From the NCBI RefSeq assembly GCF_001661265.1, contig NW_017567021.1, positions 180,960 through 244,959 on the forward strand: DNA of 64,000 bases, read 5' to 3'. The notes below the pieces were generated by a model. That model was not told the DNA's origin and did no database searches. It saw only the letters and a program-made list of their open reading frames with translations. The position numbers were made by a program, and so were the translations under genes. Shown here in pieces: positions 11,196-21,436 of the stretch. Origin of the DNA: Saitoella complicata NRRL Y-17804. Taxonomy: Eukaryota; Ascomycota; Saitoellomycetes; Saitoellales; Saitoellaceae. Each line of letters begins with the position of its first letter. The first letter of the stretch is position 1.

Positions 11196-12827
11196 ATGTC
11201 AGAACACGACGCCCAATACCGCAAAGCCTGCGAACAATGCCGGAACCGAAAACTAAAATGTACCGGTGAACGTCCGACCTGTGCACGGTGCGCAAAGTCC
11301 TCCGGTACGGAGTGTCTGTATTTACCCAATGCGCCAACGGGGCGGCCCAGTAAGAGGGCGAGGACGACAACGGAGGAGAGGAGTCCGTTTACGCCTGTTG
11401 TGCAGAACGATCATATTGAGCAGAATGGCCACGGACACGGACACGGGCACGCGTATGGTGGTGGGTTGGAGGGAACAGCGGGGATCAATGATGCGGATTT
11501 GACGCAAATGTTGGATTTGGAGTTCGGTATGGGGGACGGGATGACATCCGAGATGATTCGTGATGCGGAGGGGATGGCGTTCGTTATGAATGGGATGCCG
11601 ATTACGAATTTTGGGATTGGGGTTGGGATTTCGTCTTCTTCGCCATGGGATTTCGGGAATTACTCTGATACCATACCACAACCACAACCGCAACCGCAAC
11701 CGCAGCTGCAGTCACAGCAGCAACAGCAGCAACAGCATCAATTTTATGGTCATGGAGGGGCAGGGTACGGACATGGACAGATACAAAGTCCCCAGCAGCA
11801 GCAGGCCGTGTATACACCCACGATGGAGAGCCCGTCGATGATGGGCTCGTACACTCCCACCATGACGCCAGGGTTCTCGCCATCGCTTCAGCAGAGACAA
11901 CTCGGGACACCCCTAATTCCACAACCACTACAACACATGCCAGTGCCAGTGCCAGTGCCGGCCCCAATACCAATACCAGCACCAGCGCCCGTGGAAGTAC
12001 AACTGCCAGCAGCCGTGGCAGAACAAGAACCACCAAAATCCTCCTGCTGCTGCTCAAGTAAAAAGAAGACCACAATAACCACCTCTTCGCTCCCTCCCGC
12101 CGCTTCCGAAATCAAACCAGAACCCGCACCCCTCCCTCCTCCCCCCGCACCAGTCCCGAAATCCTGTCCAGCGACGAGTATAAGGACAATCTGTGTCCCA
12201 GACGCAGACGGCTGCCCCTGCGGCTCAAATACAACGAACCTCCTAATCTCACTACGGAGAATCATCCGTAACGCAGCGGACGAAGAGGCAAAAGCCGCTA
12301 CCCCCGAATCGCCCGAAATCCAATCCTCCTCCAAAAACGAGGGTGGCGCGAACTCATTAAGCATCGCCCTCTCCATCGCCCAATCTGCAACAACCCAATG
12401 CTCCTGCTCCGCAAACTGCACAAATTGCGCCTCAGACCCCTCCCTCCCCCTAACCTCCGCCACAGTCCTCGGCCTCGCACTCCAAGTGTACCTCCAAGCT
12501 ATCCGAGTCCTCCAATCTCAGAGTCAAAAATCCGTCGAAGGGCTGGAGGTCATGGTGGGTGGCTTTCGTGTGGGTCCGAGGAATGCGAGGAGGGTTGCGT
12601 TGTATGCGACGGGGTTGGAGTTGAGGGGGTTGAGGGGTGCGATGGATGAGGTTATTCGGCGGGGGGACGGGAATGGGAACGGAGATGAAGAGGAGGGGGA
12701 GGGAGAAGGAGAAGGGGAAGGGCAGGGGGTTGTGGGGATTATGGTGGGGAAGATGAGGAGGCAGTTGGGGAGGGCGATCGAGACTGTTGATAGGATGTTG
12801 AGGGAGGCGGAGGAGGAGGGTGCGTGA
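11196..12827 (+). CDS. Zn2Cys6 transcription factor with a cysteine-rich C-terminal region
   Basis: Intronless, 543 residues, ATG start. Residues 11-41 form a Gal4-type binuclear zinc cluster: ACEQCRNRKLKC, then six cysteines in total ending GTECLY. It is followed by a basic linker GRPSKRAR. The middle is low complexity, with His/Gly repeats, a Gln/Pro run near 165-190 and a Pro/Val/Ala/Ile run near 245-270. The C-terminal half carries cysteine clusters (SSCCCSSKKK, CPCGS, CSCSANCTNC) followed by a hydrophobic helical segment LTSATVLGLALQVYLQAI. This arrangement recalls AflR-type regulators, whose C-terminal domain has similar Cys-rich blocks, but no secondary-metabolite backbone gene is nearby. 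Very acidic and basic tails close the protein. The target genes are unknown. Confidence 0.8.
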   Translation: MSEHDAQYRKACEQCRNRKLKCTGERPTCARCAKSSGTECLYLPNAPTGRPSKRARTTTEERSPFTPVVQNDHIEQNGHGHGHGHAYGGGLEGTAGINDADLTQMLDLEFGMGDGMTSEMIRDAEGMAFVMNGMPITNFGIGVGISSSSPWDFGNYSDTIPQPQPQPQPQLQSQQQQQQQHQFYGHGGAGYGHGQIQSPQQQQAVYTPTMESPSMMGSYTPTMTPGFSPSLQQRQLGTPLIPQPLQHMPVPVPVPAPIPIPAPAPVEVQLPAAVAEQEPPKSSCCCSSKKKTTITTSSLPPAASEIKPEPAPLPPPPAPVPKSCPATSIRTICVPDADGCPCGSNTTNLLISLRRIIRNAADEEAKAATPESPEIQSSSKNEGGANSLSIALSIAQSATTQCSCSANCTNCASDPSLPLTSATVLGLALQVYLQAIRVLQSQSQKSVEGLEVMVGGFRVGPRNARRVALYATGLELRGLRGAMDEVIRRGDGNGNGDEEEGEGEGEGEGQGVVGIMVGKMRRQLGRAIETVDRMLREAEEEGA

Positions 12828-13116
12828 TGGCTGTATCGGCATGGGATGGGATGGGCATTTTTGGGGGAATGGAAACTTGCTCAGCGGGTCTGAGCCGATT
12901 TTTGAATAGCAACAAGCTCCACTCTATATCGATATCATTAGTTGCCAGGTATTGGTCAATGTTGCGTCTGAGATACGAAATGAAACTTATATGATAATCC
13001 CGCTTTGGTCGTGATGCTCCTCAATAAGCGTAAGCAGCGTGAAGCAATATTAGCGACGACTGTTAACGTACATCTCTTCGAATTCGTGAAGCCGGCGCCT
13101 GACTGATCCATGTAAC

Positions 13117-14334
13117 CTACAGCATACTCTTCGTTATCTTCGCCTTTGCAGCATCATCCTTCCCAATCTTAGCTTCCAGAATCTTTCTGAACCCATCGAG
13201 TAGCTCTTGTGTTCTTCGCTCCCTCCACTGCGGAACATTCGTAGGATTATGCGTTTGTTTCGAGTTCTCTGTCCAATCATCCATCACTTCCGTGAGAAAC
13301 GGGACCATCGCATCAACTACACCACAGTCAGCACCATCATCTCGCACCCTTCTCTCGACTCGGCAAAAACATACCCGTCCCCTGCACATCCTCAACACAC
13401 ACCAAATGCCCCCCACCCTCAACCACAACCGTCCTCGCCCCCGGCGTCCTCCCCTGCCGATCAACATTACTCTGCGCCGTATTCCACCTTGCTGCACCAC
13501 CAACAACATACAGCACTGGTCTCCTCATATGCGGGAGAAGACTGAAGGTTAGGGATTGTGTGGTGGGGTCGAGATAGCACGCCGCTTCCTGGATCGGGGT
13601 GGTCTTTAACCTCACCTGGCCCCCTTCCTCATTTTGGTGGAGTGCAGTTTCGAGCCAGATATCCCACACGCGTTGATCCCACCGTCTATAAAATGATTTT
13701 TGGCGAAGGGAGAGGAGGGAAGTATCAGTCCGTGAGGGCCATGAGGAGGGTTTACGGAGGGTGTTGTGGAGGAGGAGGGTGGGTGGGGTTGAGATTGGGG
13801 CGTTGTGCGCGACGGGTTCGAGGGCGATTGTTGCGTGAATGAGGGTGGGGTGGAGGATTGTTGCCAATAGTCTACCGCCCAAAACATCAGCAAACCCCCA
13901 AAAGGAGGGGAGAGGTAGTGGGGCGTTTACGCTTGTGCACCGCCCATACTGTGTCCGACGAGGACAATCGGTTCGGTGAGATTCGCTTGTTTGATTACAG
14001 AGGTGATGTCCCGTGCACCATCTGCCCACGAATACTCCACCCCCAACTTTCCATCATTCAACACCGCCGAATCACCCTGATTCGCGGCATCGATTGCCCA
14101 TACTTCCTTGATGTTCCGACCGATGGATGAATCGAACAAAGTCGCGATTAGAGGTTCGAAGGTTGATGATTGGAGCCCTGTTGCATGGAGGAAGATGAAC
14201 GTGAATGGACCAGGCGAGGTGGTGGTTGGTATGAAGCGGAGAGTGGAGAGGAGGAGGTGGTCGGTGGGGGAGAAGGTTGAGAGGGGGGTTAACCGGGGAT
14301 GTGAGGCTGCGAAGGTATGTTGGGACTTGTTCAT
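13117..14334 (-). CDS. Alpha/beta hydrolase fold protein
   Basis: Three exons: 14334-13931, 13871-13375 and 13316-13117. The introns are 59 and 58 nt (GTAAAC and GTATGT donors, TAG acceptors, CTGAT/CTGAC branches), and the product is 366 residues. Splicing restores a continuous fold: FTFIFLHATGLQSSTFEPL, VWAIDAANQGDS, the nucleophile elbow VLVGHSMGGAQALL, and a late GGGHLV that would supply the catalytic His. It belongs to the fungal family often annotated as toxin-biosynthesis or peroxisomal alpha/beta hydrolases; I claim only the fold. The C-terminus is TKSML. That resembles, but is not, a canonical PTS1, so peroxisomal import is uncertain. It is divergent from the gene at 15320. Confidence 0.8.
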
Positions 14335-15319
14335 TATCCCAATTGCAACTGGCTTTCTTTCTGCTTGGAGGTCGTGGGAGCTTTTGGACTTTTACGGCGT
14401 TCGGAATGCGAATATACTCATTACACACACGTGAAGAGTCGCTGGGATTTTATCAAGCGGATGACGTCACAGATGGCTGCTCTATGGCTCACGGTTGCCC
14501 AACGTTTGTATTCGTCTGTACGGAAGCGCTCCGCCAGGCATCTCTCCCGACGACCAATGAATGATAGACTGCGGCGGAGTTTAGGACGGATTGTGCGATA
14601 TACTCTGCATTCGTTCTCCTTAATGCTGCTTTCTTCTTCCACGACCTCTCCGGCACGGCAACCTGGATGTCCTCCAACTCAACCGATATCGTGGTGTCTA
14701 TCTTCTCCTCTTACGAAGTCTATTCCATCTGTCTTGACGTACGCTCTCTTGTATGTACGGGCGTGGGAACGCTGACCACCCGGACCCGCCAAAAAGAACG
14801 CCTTCAATTTTGGACAGATTGGGTGCGAATTATTCCTTTGGCGCAAACACGAAGCAATGCTTTGCATTATTACGATCATCGCTCGGCAAGACTCGGGGCT
14901 CTTCCGGGGTTGTTCGGATCTGGGAGCGAACCCTGTGAGTAACGTGCCCAGAACGCCTCTTCGTACGTTGCCGACTGACGAAAACATGTTTCCTGAGATT
15001 TCTATACCTTAACAATCCGATCAACTCCCAATCGTCCTACGCACTCACAACCGTCCCGGGCTCTCATCCGCCCACCGACACCCAGTTGGTCCGTGCGCGC
15101 GCCCGATCGCGACCTTCCCAGATGCGGCCCTCGAGAACACACATCCTGCAGCGTAAGAACAAAGGATATGAATTCTAGCTCTCCTAAGTCTACAGTAAAG
15201 AACCAGAGACATTTCGATCTTGGGCTTTCGGTATCGAGGGCGTACGGGCTTGATGTGGATTGCGATTGTGTGTTGAATAAAGCCGAGGGACGTCGCTCTG
15301 CCCGGAGGATAGACCCACA
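14335..15319. other. Intergenic region of 985 bp without a supported gene
   Basis: Divergent upstream region of the alpha/beta hydrolase and the secreted Ser/Thr-rich protein. Several short frames occur but none has a plausible start, length or family resemblance. No tRNA-like structure was recognised. Confidence 0.45.
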
Positions 15320-16543
15320 ATGATGCTCTTGACGACGCTCTCCACTATTCTCATCGCTGCCTCAACTGCGGTGGGAATTACAGCTTCTCCCCTTGAGGCC
15401 CGTGCCGTCACCTCAGCATCGGGATCTTGCTCCTCCGGCCTTGCCGCAATATTTGTGCAGTCGTCATCCGCCGTGGGACCGTACTGCTCCTCCATCCTCT
15501 CCCTCACACTCACCAAGGTTACAACCGTTCCCGTTACCTCAACGGAGATCACGGGCACGGTGGTCGCGACCGTGAAGGTGACGCCGACGAGTACGAAGAT
15601 CGTTAGTGCCGCTGCGAAGGCCGTGACGGTTACCGTCAGACCTACGACCGTAAGTGTGAGTTCAGGTGTGACGACGCAAAGTATTACCAAGACCGCGACG
15701 AGTACCAAGATTGTCACGAAGGCGGTTGTGAAGACTGGGACAGTTACGGCGTTCGCTACCGTCACTGCCACCGTTACGGCCTCTAGATCCACGAAAGCTA
15801 AGCGTGCATTGACAAGTGTGTCCGTCCCAGCTGTCGCGAAGAGCCAGAACAGTGCGAGTGTGAAGACTGCGTGTGGGTGTGTCGCAACCACCCCAACGCA
15901 GACCGTCTACAAAACGAAGACGGTAACGGGCAAGACAACGAGCACGAAGATTGTCACGGCTACAGCAAAGACGATTACCACAACGTCCACTCCAACAATG
16001 ACCGTCACGGTCTCGAAGGGAACACCGATTACCTCCGTTTCGATGATGATCTCGACCAAGACCGTGACGGTCCTTACAACCCCCACGGTGACAAAAACCG
16101 CAACCCGCTCAACCTCCACCACAATCACCCATACCACCACCAAAACCCTAACCATCACTCCCTCCTCCACCGCCTCCACCCTAACCATCCCCTCCGCCTC
16201 AGCAGCCGCCTACGCAGCCTCCTGCTCCGCCCAATACTGGTCCCGCTTCGCCGGGTACATCGCCCCCCCAACCACCTCCTTCACCATGCTCACCAACACC
16301 ACCGCCACGGACGCGGCAACCTGCTGTGCTGAGTGTTTTCTCGCGGAGAATGGATGTGCGAGTTGGGTTTTCGGGGATGTAGGGGAGGGGAGTACGGGGT
16401 GTTTGATGTGGGTGCCGACTACGAATGGAGTTTGTGGAACTGGAGGACAGGTTGAAGTTGAGGTTGTTTATGGGGGGGTTGGGGGGAGTGATGGGGGTGT
16501 GGGAGTTAGTGGGGTAGGGACTTGTGGGAAGTTGAGTTCATGA
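15320..16543 (+). CDS. Secreted Ser/Thr/Val-rich repeat protein with a C-terminal PAN/apple-like Cys domain
   Basis: Intronless, 407 residues. It has a signal peptide (about 1-22), then a long region dominated by Thr, Val, Ser and Lys with at least three repeats of the type TSTKIV (near 96, 128 and 212) and many TVT triplets, typical of heavily O-glycosylated wall or surface proteins. A KAKRAL dibasic site near 163 could be cut by Kex2. Residues 305-407 hold a Cys-rich module with spaced Cys residues (CSAQYW, CCAECF, CASW, GCLMW, VCG, CG) and the ATCCAECFLAENGCASWVFG pattern seen in fungal PAN/apple-like adhesive domains. A mirror open frame on the minus strand is an artefact of the Thr/Val repeats. 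No GPI-anchor site was clear. Confidence 0.7.
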   Translation: MMLLTTLSTILIAASTAVGITASPLEARAVTSASGSCSSGLAAIFVQSSSAVGPYCSSILSLTLTKVTTVPVTSTEITGTVVATVKVTPTSTKIVSAAAKAVTVTVRPTTVSVSSGVTTQSITKTATSTKIVTKAVVKTGTVTAFATVTATVTASRSTKAKRALTSVSVPAVAKSQNSASVKTACGCVATTPTQTVYKTKTVTGKTTSTKIVTATAKTITTTSTPTMTVTVSKGTPITSVSMMISTKTVTVLTTPTVTKTATRSTSTTITHTTTKTLTITPSSTASTLTIPSASAAAYAASCSAQYWSRFAGYIAPPTTSFTMLTNTTATDAATCCAECFLAENGCASWVFGDVGEGSTGCLMWVPTTNGVCGTGGQVEVEVVYGGVGGSDGGVGVSGVGTCGKLSS

Positions 16544-16706
16544 ATTTGAGGAGGAGGAGGTGAAGGGGATTGTTGGGTGGACGCTTCTTCTGTATACCCA
16601 TCTTTGACAAGACTATACCTTTTGACATACTCGATGTAGCAAAGATACGGAAATATTGGTATCCACTATCGTACACGCCCGTCTCAATATCGTGCAGACC
16701 CACCGT

Positions 16707-17720
16707 TTAGATTCCACGTCCACCAGTAACCTCCAAAGTGTGTCCACTGATGTAACTCGCCCAGGGACTACACAACAACAAAATACTCCCCGCAGCCTCC
16801 TTCGCACTCCCCGGCCTTCCAAGTGGGATATCACTCAAAGCCTTAACCGCATCATCACTCCCCTTCTTCCTCCCCCCCGGAATCCCCAACGCAACCTTCT
16901 TCCCCTCGACCTCAACAAAGGCGCCCTCCTCTTTGGCCGCAGTCAACCTGGTCTCGATATACCCAAACGCAACCGTGTTAGCCCTGACGCCAAAAGCACC
17001 CCATTCCTTGCAGATCGTCTTGGTGAGACCCACGACACCGGCTTTGGCGCAAGCGTAGTTGACTTGTCCGAAATTTCCGTGGAGACCGGAGGTTGAGGAG
17101 ATGTTGATGATGCACTTGTTTGCATCCTTGTTCTTCGTACGGAAGTATTTTGCGGCGGCGCGGACGAGGCGGAAGGGTGCGGTGTTGTGGACGGTGAGCA
17201 TAGTCTATCGCACAAGCCCCTGTCAGTCAACTTCTTCCGCGGACACAAAAGAGGGGAAGAGGATCATGTGTTACATACCTCCCACTGCTTATCCGTCATC
17301 TTGTGAATCGTCCCATCATACGTAAACCCAGCATTATTCACCAAGATATTCAACCCCCCAAACTTCCTAACCGTCTCCTCCACCAATCTCTCGGGGAAAC
17401 TGGGATCCATAACATCACCCGGGATGGAGTGCGCGATTCCGCCGGCAGCGACGATCTCTTTCGTTACGGCTTCGGACTTTGAGGCATCGATGTCGGTTAT
17501 GACGACTTTGGCGCCTTCAGCGGCGAAGAGCTTGGCGGCTGTATCTCTTCTGTCAGCGAGGGTTTGGATAGTTTACGCTAAGAGATGGCATACCTTCGGC
17601 TCCGATTCCTTGTCCGGATCCAGTAATGATAGCGACTTGACCGGCCAATACTCCCTTCGGGTGCGTAGCTGACGCCGGAGCGGCCAAGTGGTTTGCGATA
17701 AGGTTGAGACGGTTCGACAT
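16707..17720 (-). CDS. Short-chain dehydrogenase/reductase, 3-oxoacyl-ACP reductase (FabG) type
   Basis: Exons 17720-17594, 17538-17279 and 17204-16707 give 294 residues. The introns are 55 nt (GTATGC donor) and 74 nt (GTATGT donor). The NAD(P)-binding motif is TGSGQGIG (about residue 34), followed by LNILVNNAGFT. The catalytic Ser and Tyr-x3-Lys are in INISSTSG and YACAKAGV, and the C-terminus is TLEVTGGRGI. Splicing rejoins the Rossmann loop to AAKLFAAEGAKVVITDID. The closest families are fungal FabG-like ketoreductases related to HSD17B8/CBR4; the substrate is unknown. It lies about 360 bp from the OSH gene on the same strand. Confidence 0.85.
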
Positions 17721-18079
17721 AATTGCTGCTGTAATAGATTACTCAGATCAATTGCTCCTTCTTCTGGAGGTGAGGGTCCTGCGGTTTTATCGACGCCGGT
17801 CTCGGTGTGGGGTCTCGCGAAATGCGGGGGTGCCGGGCGCCGATGCCGAAGCTCGAGATGAAATGCCAAAAATAGAAGTGCCCGACGAACGAGAAATGAC
17901 AATGTATACGCTGACGGTACTAGGACGTATCATCTGAACAAAGTGAATCACAATCAAAAACACGGCTCTTACCTAATCTTGAATCTCCACGCTCTCCGCG
18001 ATGATATCCATCATATCCATACCGGAAGACAAACCCACATCATCTCCCCTCAGTGTCCCTAATCATACAAACTCCCTTT
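17721..18079. other. Intergenic region: SDR promoter and OSH 3' flank
   Basis: Upstream of the minus-strand SDR and downstream of the minus-strand oxysterol-binding gene, 359 bp. No gene was recognised. Confidence 0.4.
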
Positions 18080-19504
18080 CTACTGCTCAAACGCCTCCGG
18101 CTTCCACTTCCAGAATCCTTCCTGCGCAGGCATTCCCTTCGCATCCTTCCCAAGCAGATTAAGCAACTGCTCATACCATCCATCCCTAGGATCCCAGTTG
18201 AAGAAAGCCTGTTCCCATCCCTTTCCTTGCTCTGCTTCCTGCTTTCTCTTATCTCTCTGTGCCTGCTCCAACTTTGACTTCTCCCTGGCAGCAGCGTCGA
18301 AGTCGCCGGCGTTGAGGGCGGCTGCGACGGATTGCCAGACGCGGCGGGATTCGTAGGGGCCTGAGGCGGTGGGTTCGGGGACGGAGATGGGGTGGCGTGT
18401 GGGCGAGGTTGCGTCCCAGAAGGGTTGCTCGACCTTGTTGGATTCGTTGCGGAGGGTAGATTGTTTTGACCAAGAGCCAGAGACGGTGTACGAAGGCTTC
18501 TTCTGTCCCGGTGCGGTCAATGTTGCCTGTCAGAACTTACGTCAGTGTCATGCATTGCAACCAGTTTTGAAGATCTAACCTTCAGAGAGTTCTTCTTTCC
18601 ACTGATCCATCCCTTTCCGGAGTAATCAATCGCGCTAACGTATCCGTTGCTTCCAACAATGTAACTCGTACCCGTCAACTCAACATACGGACTTCCCATA
18701 AGCAATCCCTCCAAAATCAAACCAGGCAGCGTGACCAAGTAGTGCTCCTCCGTACCATCAGGAAGGGTGAGGTGAAGCATAGCGTGTCCGAGCTGCTTAA
18801 CCGTCATCGTGCGTCCCGAGAATCCGGTTTTCTGTTGACCGTAACCCTCAAAGGAGATCTTGTGCGTGGGGTTGTACATGCGGTATGCGAAGACTGGAGG
18901 GTGGTGCGAGACTTGCTCAGCGACGAGTTTGGTTGTACCGACATCACCACCAGTATTCCATTCTCCCTTGAACTGCTCACCAAGGATAGGATCTGTATCC
19001 GGGCTAATCAGCATGTCATCCATATACGCAACCAGAAAGGCCACATACTAAACGGCTTCTTCTCACTTCCCAAGTTCTCGTTCCTAGCAGCGAACATTCC
19101 CTTCAAAGTCGAGATATACCACCTCAGAACCGCCAAACACCTCTTCTCAACATCGGTCTCTTTTGCGATTTGGGCGAAGAGGTCGGGGTGCTCGCCCCAG
19201 TAGGAGCAGTACTCGATGAGGGAGGTGGACGAGAGGATGAAGGATGGTGCTGTCATGGAGGAGAGGTCACCGGAGAAGGTCATGATGGACTTCAAGAAGG
19301 ACTATTCCACACACTATTAGTCGCCGTATCACAGAAGACGTAAAGACGGCGCAATGGCCTAGCCGAATAGGCACGAGATGGGAGCGCATACAGTCCAGCT
19401 GCCCCTATACACGGCACCACAATTAGCATTCAACCCCGGAAAAAGAGCGGGAAAACATACGCCTGAGAGGCGGGAACCTTGTTTGTCGTTTCGTCGTCGG
19501 CCAT
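18080..19504 (-). CDS. Oxysterol-binding protein (short Osh4/Kes1-like ORP) with a 13-nt microexon
   Basis: Lipid-transfer protein moving sterol and PI4P between membranes. Five exons: 19504-19461, 19404-19392 (13 nt), 19301-19049, 18992-18580 and 18526-18080. They sum to 389 codons with all junctions in frame. The microexon supplies the GSWT of AGSWTSFLKSI, and later junctions restore EKKPFNPILGEQF and NSLKATLTAPGQKK. The family hallmark EQVSHHPPVFAY is intact, as are the lid-like start and the C-terminal KWKPEAFEQ. It has no PH or ankyrin domain, so it is a short ORP. The longest simple frame starts at a TTG (19295) and is not a real start. It shares a 178-bp divergent promoter with NDUFAF7. 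Confidence 0.88.
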
Positions 19505-19682
19505 TGCAGCAATTGTACTGTATGGTCTTTGGTGTTTTGTCTGTTATTGGACCCTAGAGTGTGTGACGTTTGCTATCCGCATCGCGCACTGGACATACCC
19601 CTGCCATGCACGTGAGCCACATTCGTCGTTACAGGGCGGGTTTGCGTTTGCGATCACTTCCGGACACCTGTACACTATAGCT
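19505..19682. promoter_or_regulatory. Short divergent promoter OSH / NDUFAF7
   Basis: Only 178 bp separate the two ATGs, so the two transcripts must start in a shared or overlapping regulatory region. Confidence 0.4.
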
Positions 19683-21062
19683 ATGCTGGCCAGATCACGA
19701 ACCTCTATAAGAGCCCTCCCTCGGAGCTTACGATCTTGTGTGCGGTATAACTCAACTCCGTCTTACTCTACACCAGCACCGCTTACCATCTCAAATGAAC
19801 CGAACAAGCTCCCTCACTTCCTCGCAGAAACCATCAAATCAACCGGACCCATGACCGTCGCAACATACATGCGTCAATGTCTTACCAATCCCGAGGGCGG
19901 TTACTACATCACCTCCCCCACGCCTTTCGGATCCCGGGGCGATTTCGTCACCTCCCCCGAGATCTCCCAAATGTTCGGCGAATTAGTCGGTATCTGGATC
20001 CTCAGTGAATGGATGAACCAAGGCATGAAACCGGAATGTACGATTGTGGAGTTTGGACCTGGAAAGGGTACATTGATGGATGATGCGTTGCGTGCGCTCA
20101 GTAAGTTCAAGAACTTTTTGGGTGCTGCGAAGTCTGTTCATCTCGTCGAGGCATCACCTGCGCTTAGGGAGGTACAGCGGGAAAAGCTATGTGGATCGAC
20201 GAAGATGGAGACTGTGGATGGGGCAGCCTGGTCCTGCAAATCGAAATACGGACCAACGATTTACTGGCACGAACACATCAAGGAATTACCGGAAGCCCTA
20301 CCATCGCCGTTCATTGTCGCTCACGAGTTTTTTGATGCTCTCCCCATCCATTCGTTCGAACGTACCAAACAAGGATGGCGAGAGTTCCTTGTCGATACCA
20401 TTGCCGCACGAGCATCCCCAATGGCCCGTCCCTCCGAACTACCACACAACCCCATGCTCATCTCTTCGACCAAACCAAAAGACGCGGACCCAGTCTTTCA
20501 CCTAACACTATCCCCTAAACAAACACCACACTCCACCACCCTCCCTCACCTATCCCCCCGAACATCCTCACTCCCAGAATTGTCCCGCGTGGAGATATCC
20601 CCGGATACACTGAGTATCATACACCAACTCGCACTCCGCACCGCAGCCCACGGTGGCGCACAACTCATCGTCGACTACGGACCAGCCGAAACAGTGCCCG
20701 TCGATACCCTCCGCGGTATTCGCGCACATAAGATCGTGTCCCCCTGGGTCGACCCCGGTAAAGCCGATTTGTCCGCCGACGTGGATTTCGGTGCCATCAA
20801 GCATGCTGCAAAGGAAGCCAGTGGCGAGGTGGAGGTCCATGGACCGGTCGAACAGGGCGATTGGCTTCATGCGCTTGGTATCGGGGCCCGTGCGCAGGCA
20901 TTGTGGAGTGCGCAGCGGGATGAGCCGGGGAAGAAAAGGGTCATGAGTGCGTATGAGAGGTTGACGGGTAAAGGGTTGAAGAGCATGGGGAAAATTTATA
21001 AGGTTATGGCTGTTGGGCCGAAAGGTGGAAAGACTCCGGTTGGGTTTGGTGGGAGCGTGTGA
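19683..21062 (+). CDS. NDUFAF7: Mitochondrial complex I assembly arginine methyltransferase NDUFAF7 (MidA family)
   Basis: SAM-dependent methyltransferase that dimethylates an NDUFS2 arginine during respiratory complex I assembly. The open frame extends upstream to a TTG at 19479, but the ATG at 19683 gives MLARSRTSIRALPRSLRS, a basic amphipathic mitochondrial presequence, and 459 residues. Conserved motifs are GGYYITSPTPFGSRGDF and VTSPEISQMFGE, the SAM-binding VEFGPGKGTLM, VHLVEASPALR, IVAHEFFDALPIH, LIVDYGPAE and the closing GKIYKVMAV. The intact gene implies an organism with a proton-pumping complex I, which excludes Saccharomyces- and Schizosaccharomyces-type yeasts. A loosely conserved Pro/Ser insert lies at about 240-300. 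Confidence 0.88.
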   Translation: MLARSRTSIRALPRSLRSCVRYNSTPSYSTPAPLTISNEPNKLPHFLAETIKSTGPMTVATYMRQCLTNPEGGYYITSPTPFGSRGDFVTSPEISQMFGELVGIWILSEWMNQGMKPECTIVEFGPGKGTLMDDALRALSKFKNFLGAAKSVHLVEASPALREVQREKLCGSTKMETVDGAAWSCKSKYGPTIYWHEHIKELPEALPSPFIVAHEFFDALPIHSFERTKQGWREFLVDTIAARASPMARPSELPHNPMLISSTKPKDADPVFHLTLSPKQTPHSTTLPHLSPRTSSLPELSRVEISPDTLSIIHQLALRTAAHGGAQLIVDYGPAETVPVDTLRGIRAHKIVSPWVDPGKADLSADVDFGAIKHAAKEASGEVEVHGPVEQGDWLHALGIGARAQALWSAQRDEPGKKRVMSAYERLTGKGLKSMGKIYKVMAVGPKGGKTPVGFGGSV

Positions 21063-21436
21063 TTCCTACCACTGGGATATTCACACGAATGCATATTTGG
21101 ACGAATACTAAAACGTAACAACCACACAACTCTCAAATAAGCCCTCGCCTGAATCCATCATGCCCTTCACCAAGCCCCGACCTACCCAACAACATCTCCG
21201 GCGCCGTCTCATGGAGGACGTTTAGGGTCGTGTGAAAACGTAATGAATCAATAGTAACCGACGTCGAGAAAGAAAGGAATAGACTTTTCCTCCAATGAAT
21301 GCCCCCATTCTCCATTTACTCCGCCCGCCAGCGAATATCATACAATTGCAATCTCCATTGAAACCCCATCTTAATGTCTAACTTCTTTGAATGCTCCTTT
21401 TCACCTTTCGCCCATACCTCACACATCTCAGCTCCT
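21063..21436. other. Convergent intergenic region NDUFAF7 / TFIIB
   Basis: Both genes end here. It contains one copy of a sequence of about 53 bp (21091-21143) that recurs downstream of the SDR at 29.4 kb. Confidence 0.5.
21091..21143. repeat. Copy A of a dispersed 3'-flank element
   Basis: Begins gcatatttgg, contains aatactaaaacgt and ends tctcaaataagcc. The same order of blocks is found at 29429-29483. It lies 28 bp past the NDUFAF7 stop codon. Confidence 0.55.

Noticed and set aside
15190-15891. Minus-strand 233-codon frame with Val/Thr repeats
   Set aside because: Mirror image of the Thr/Val repeats in the secreted protein on the plus strand; no start context or domain.
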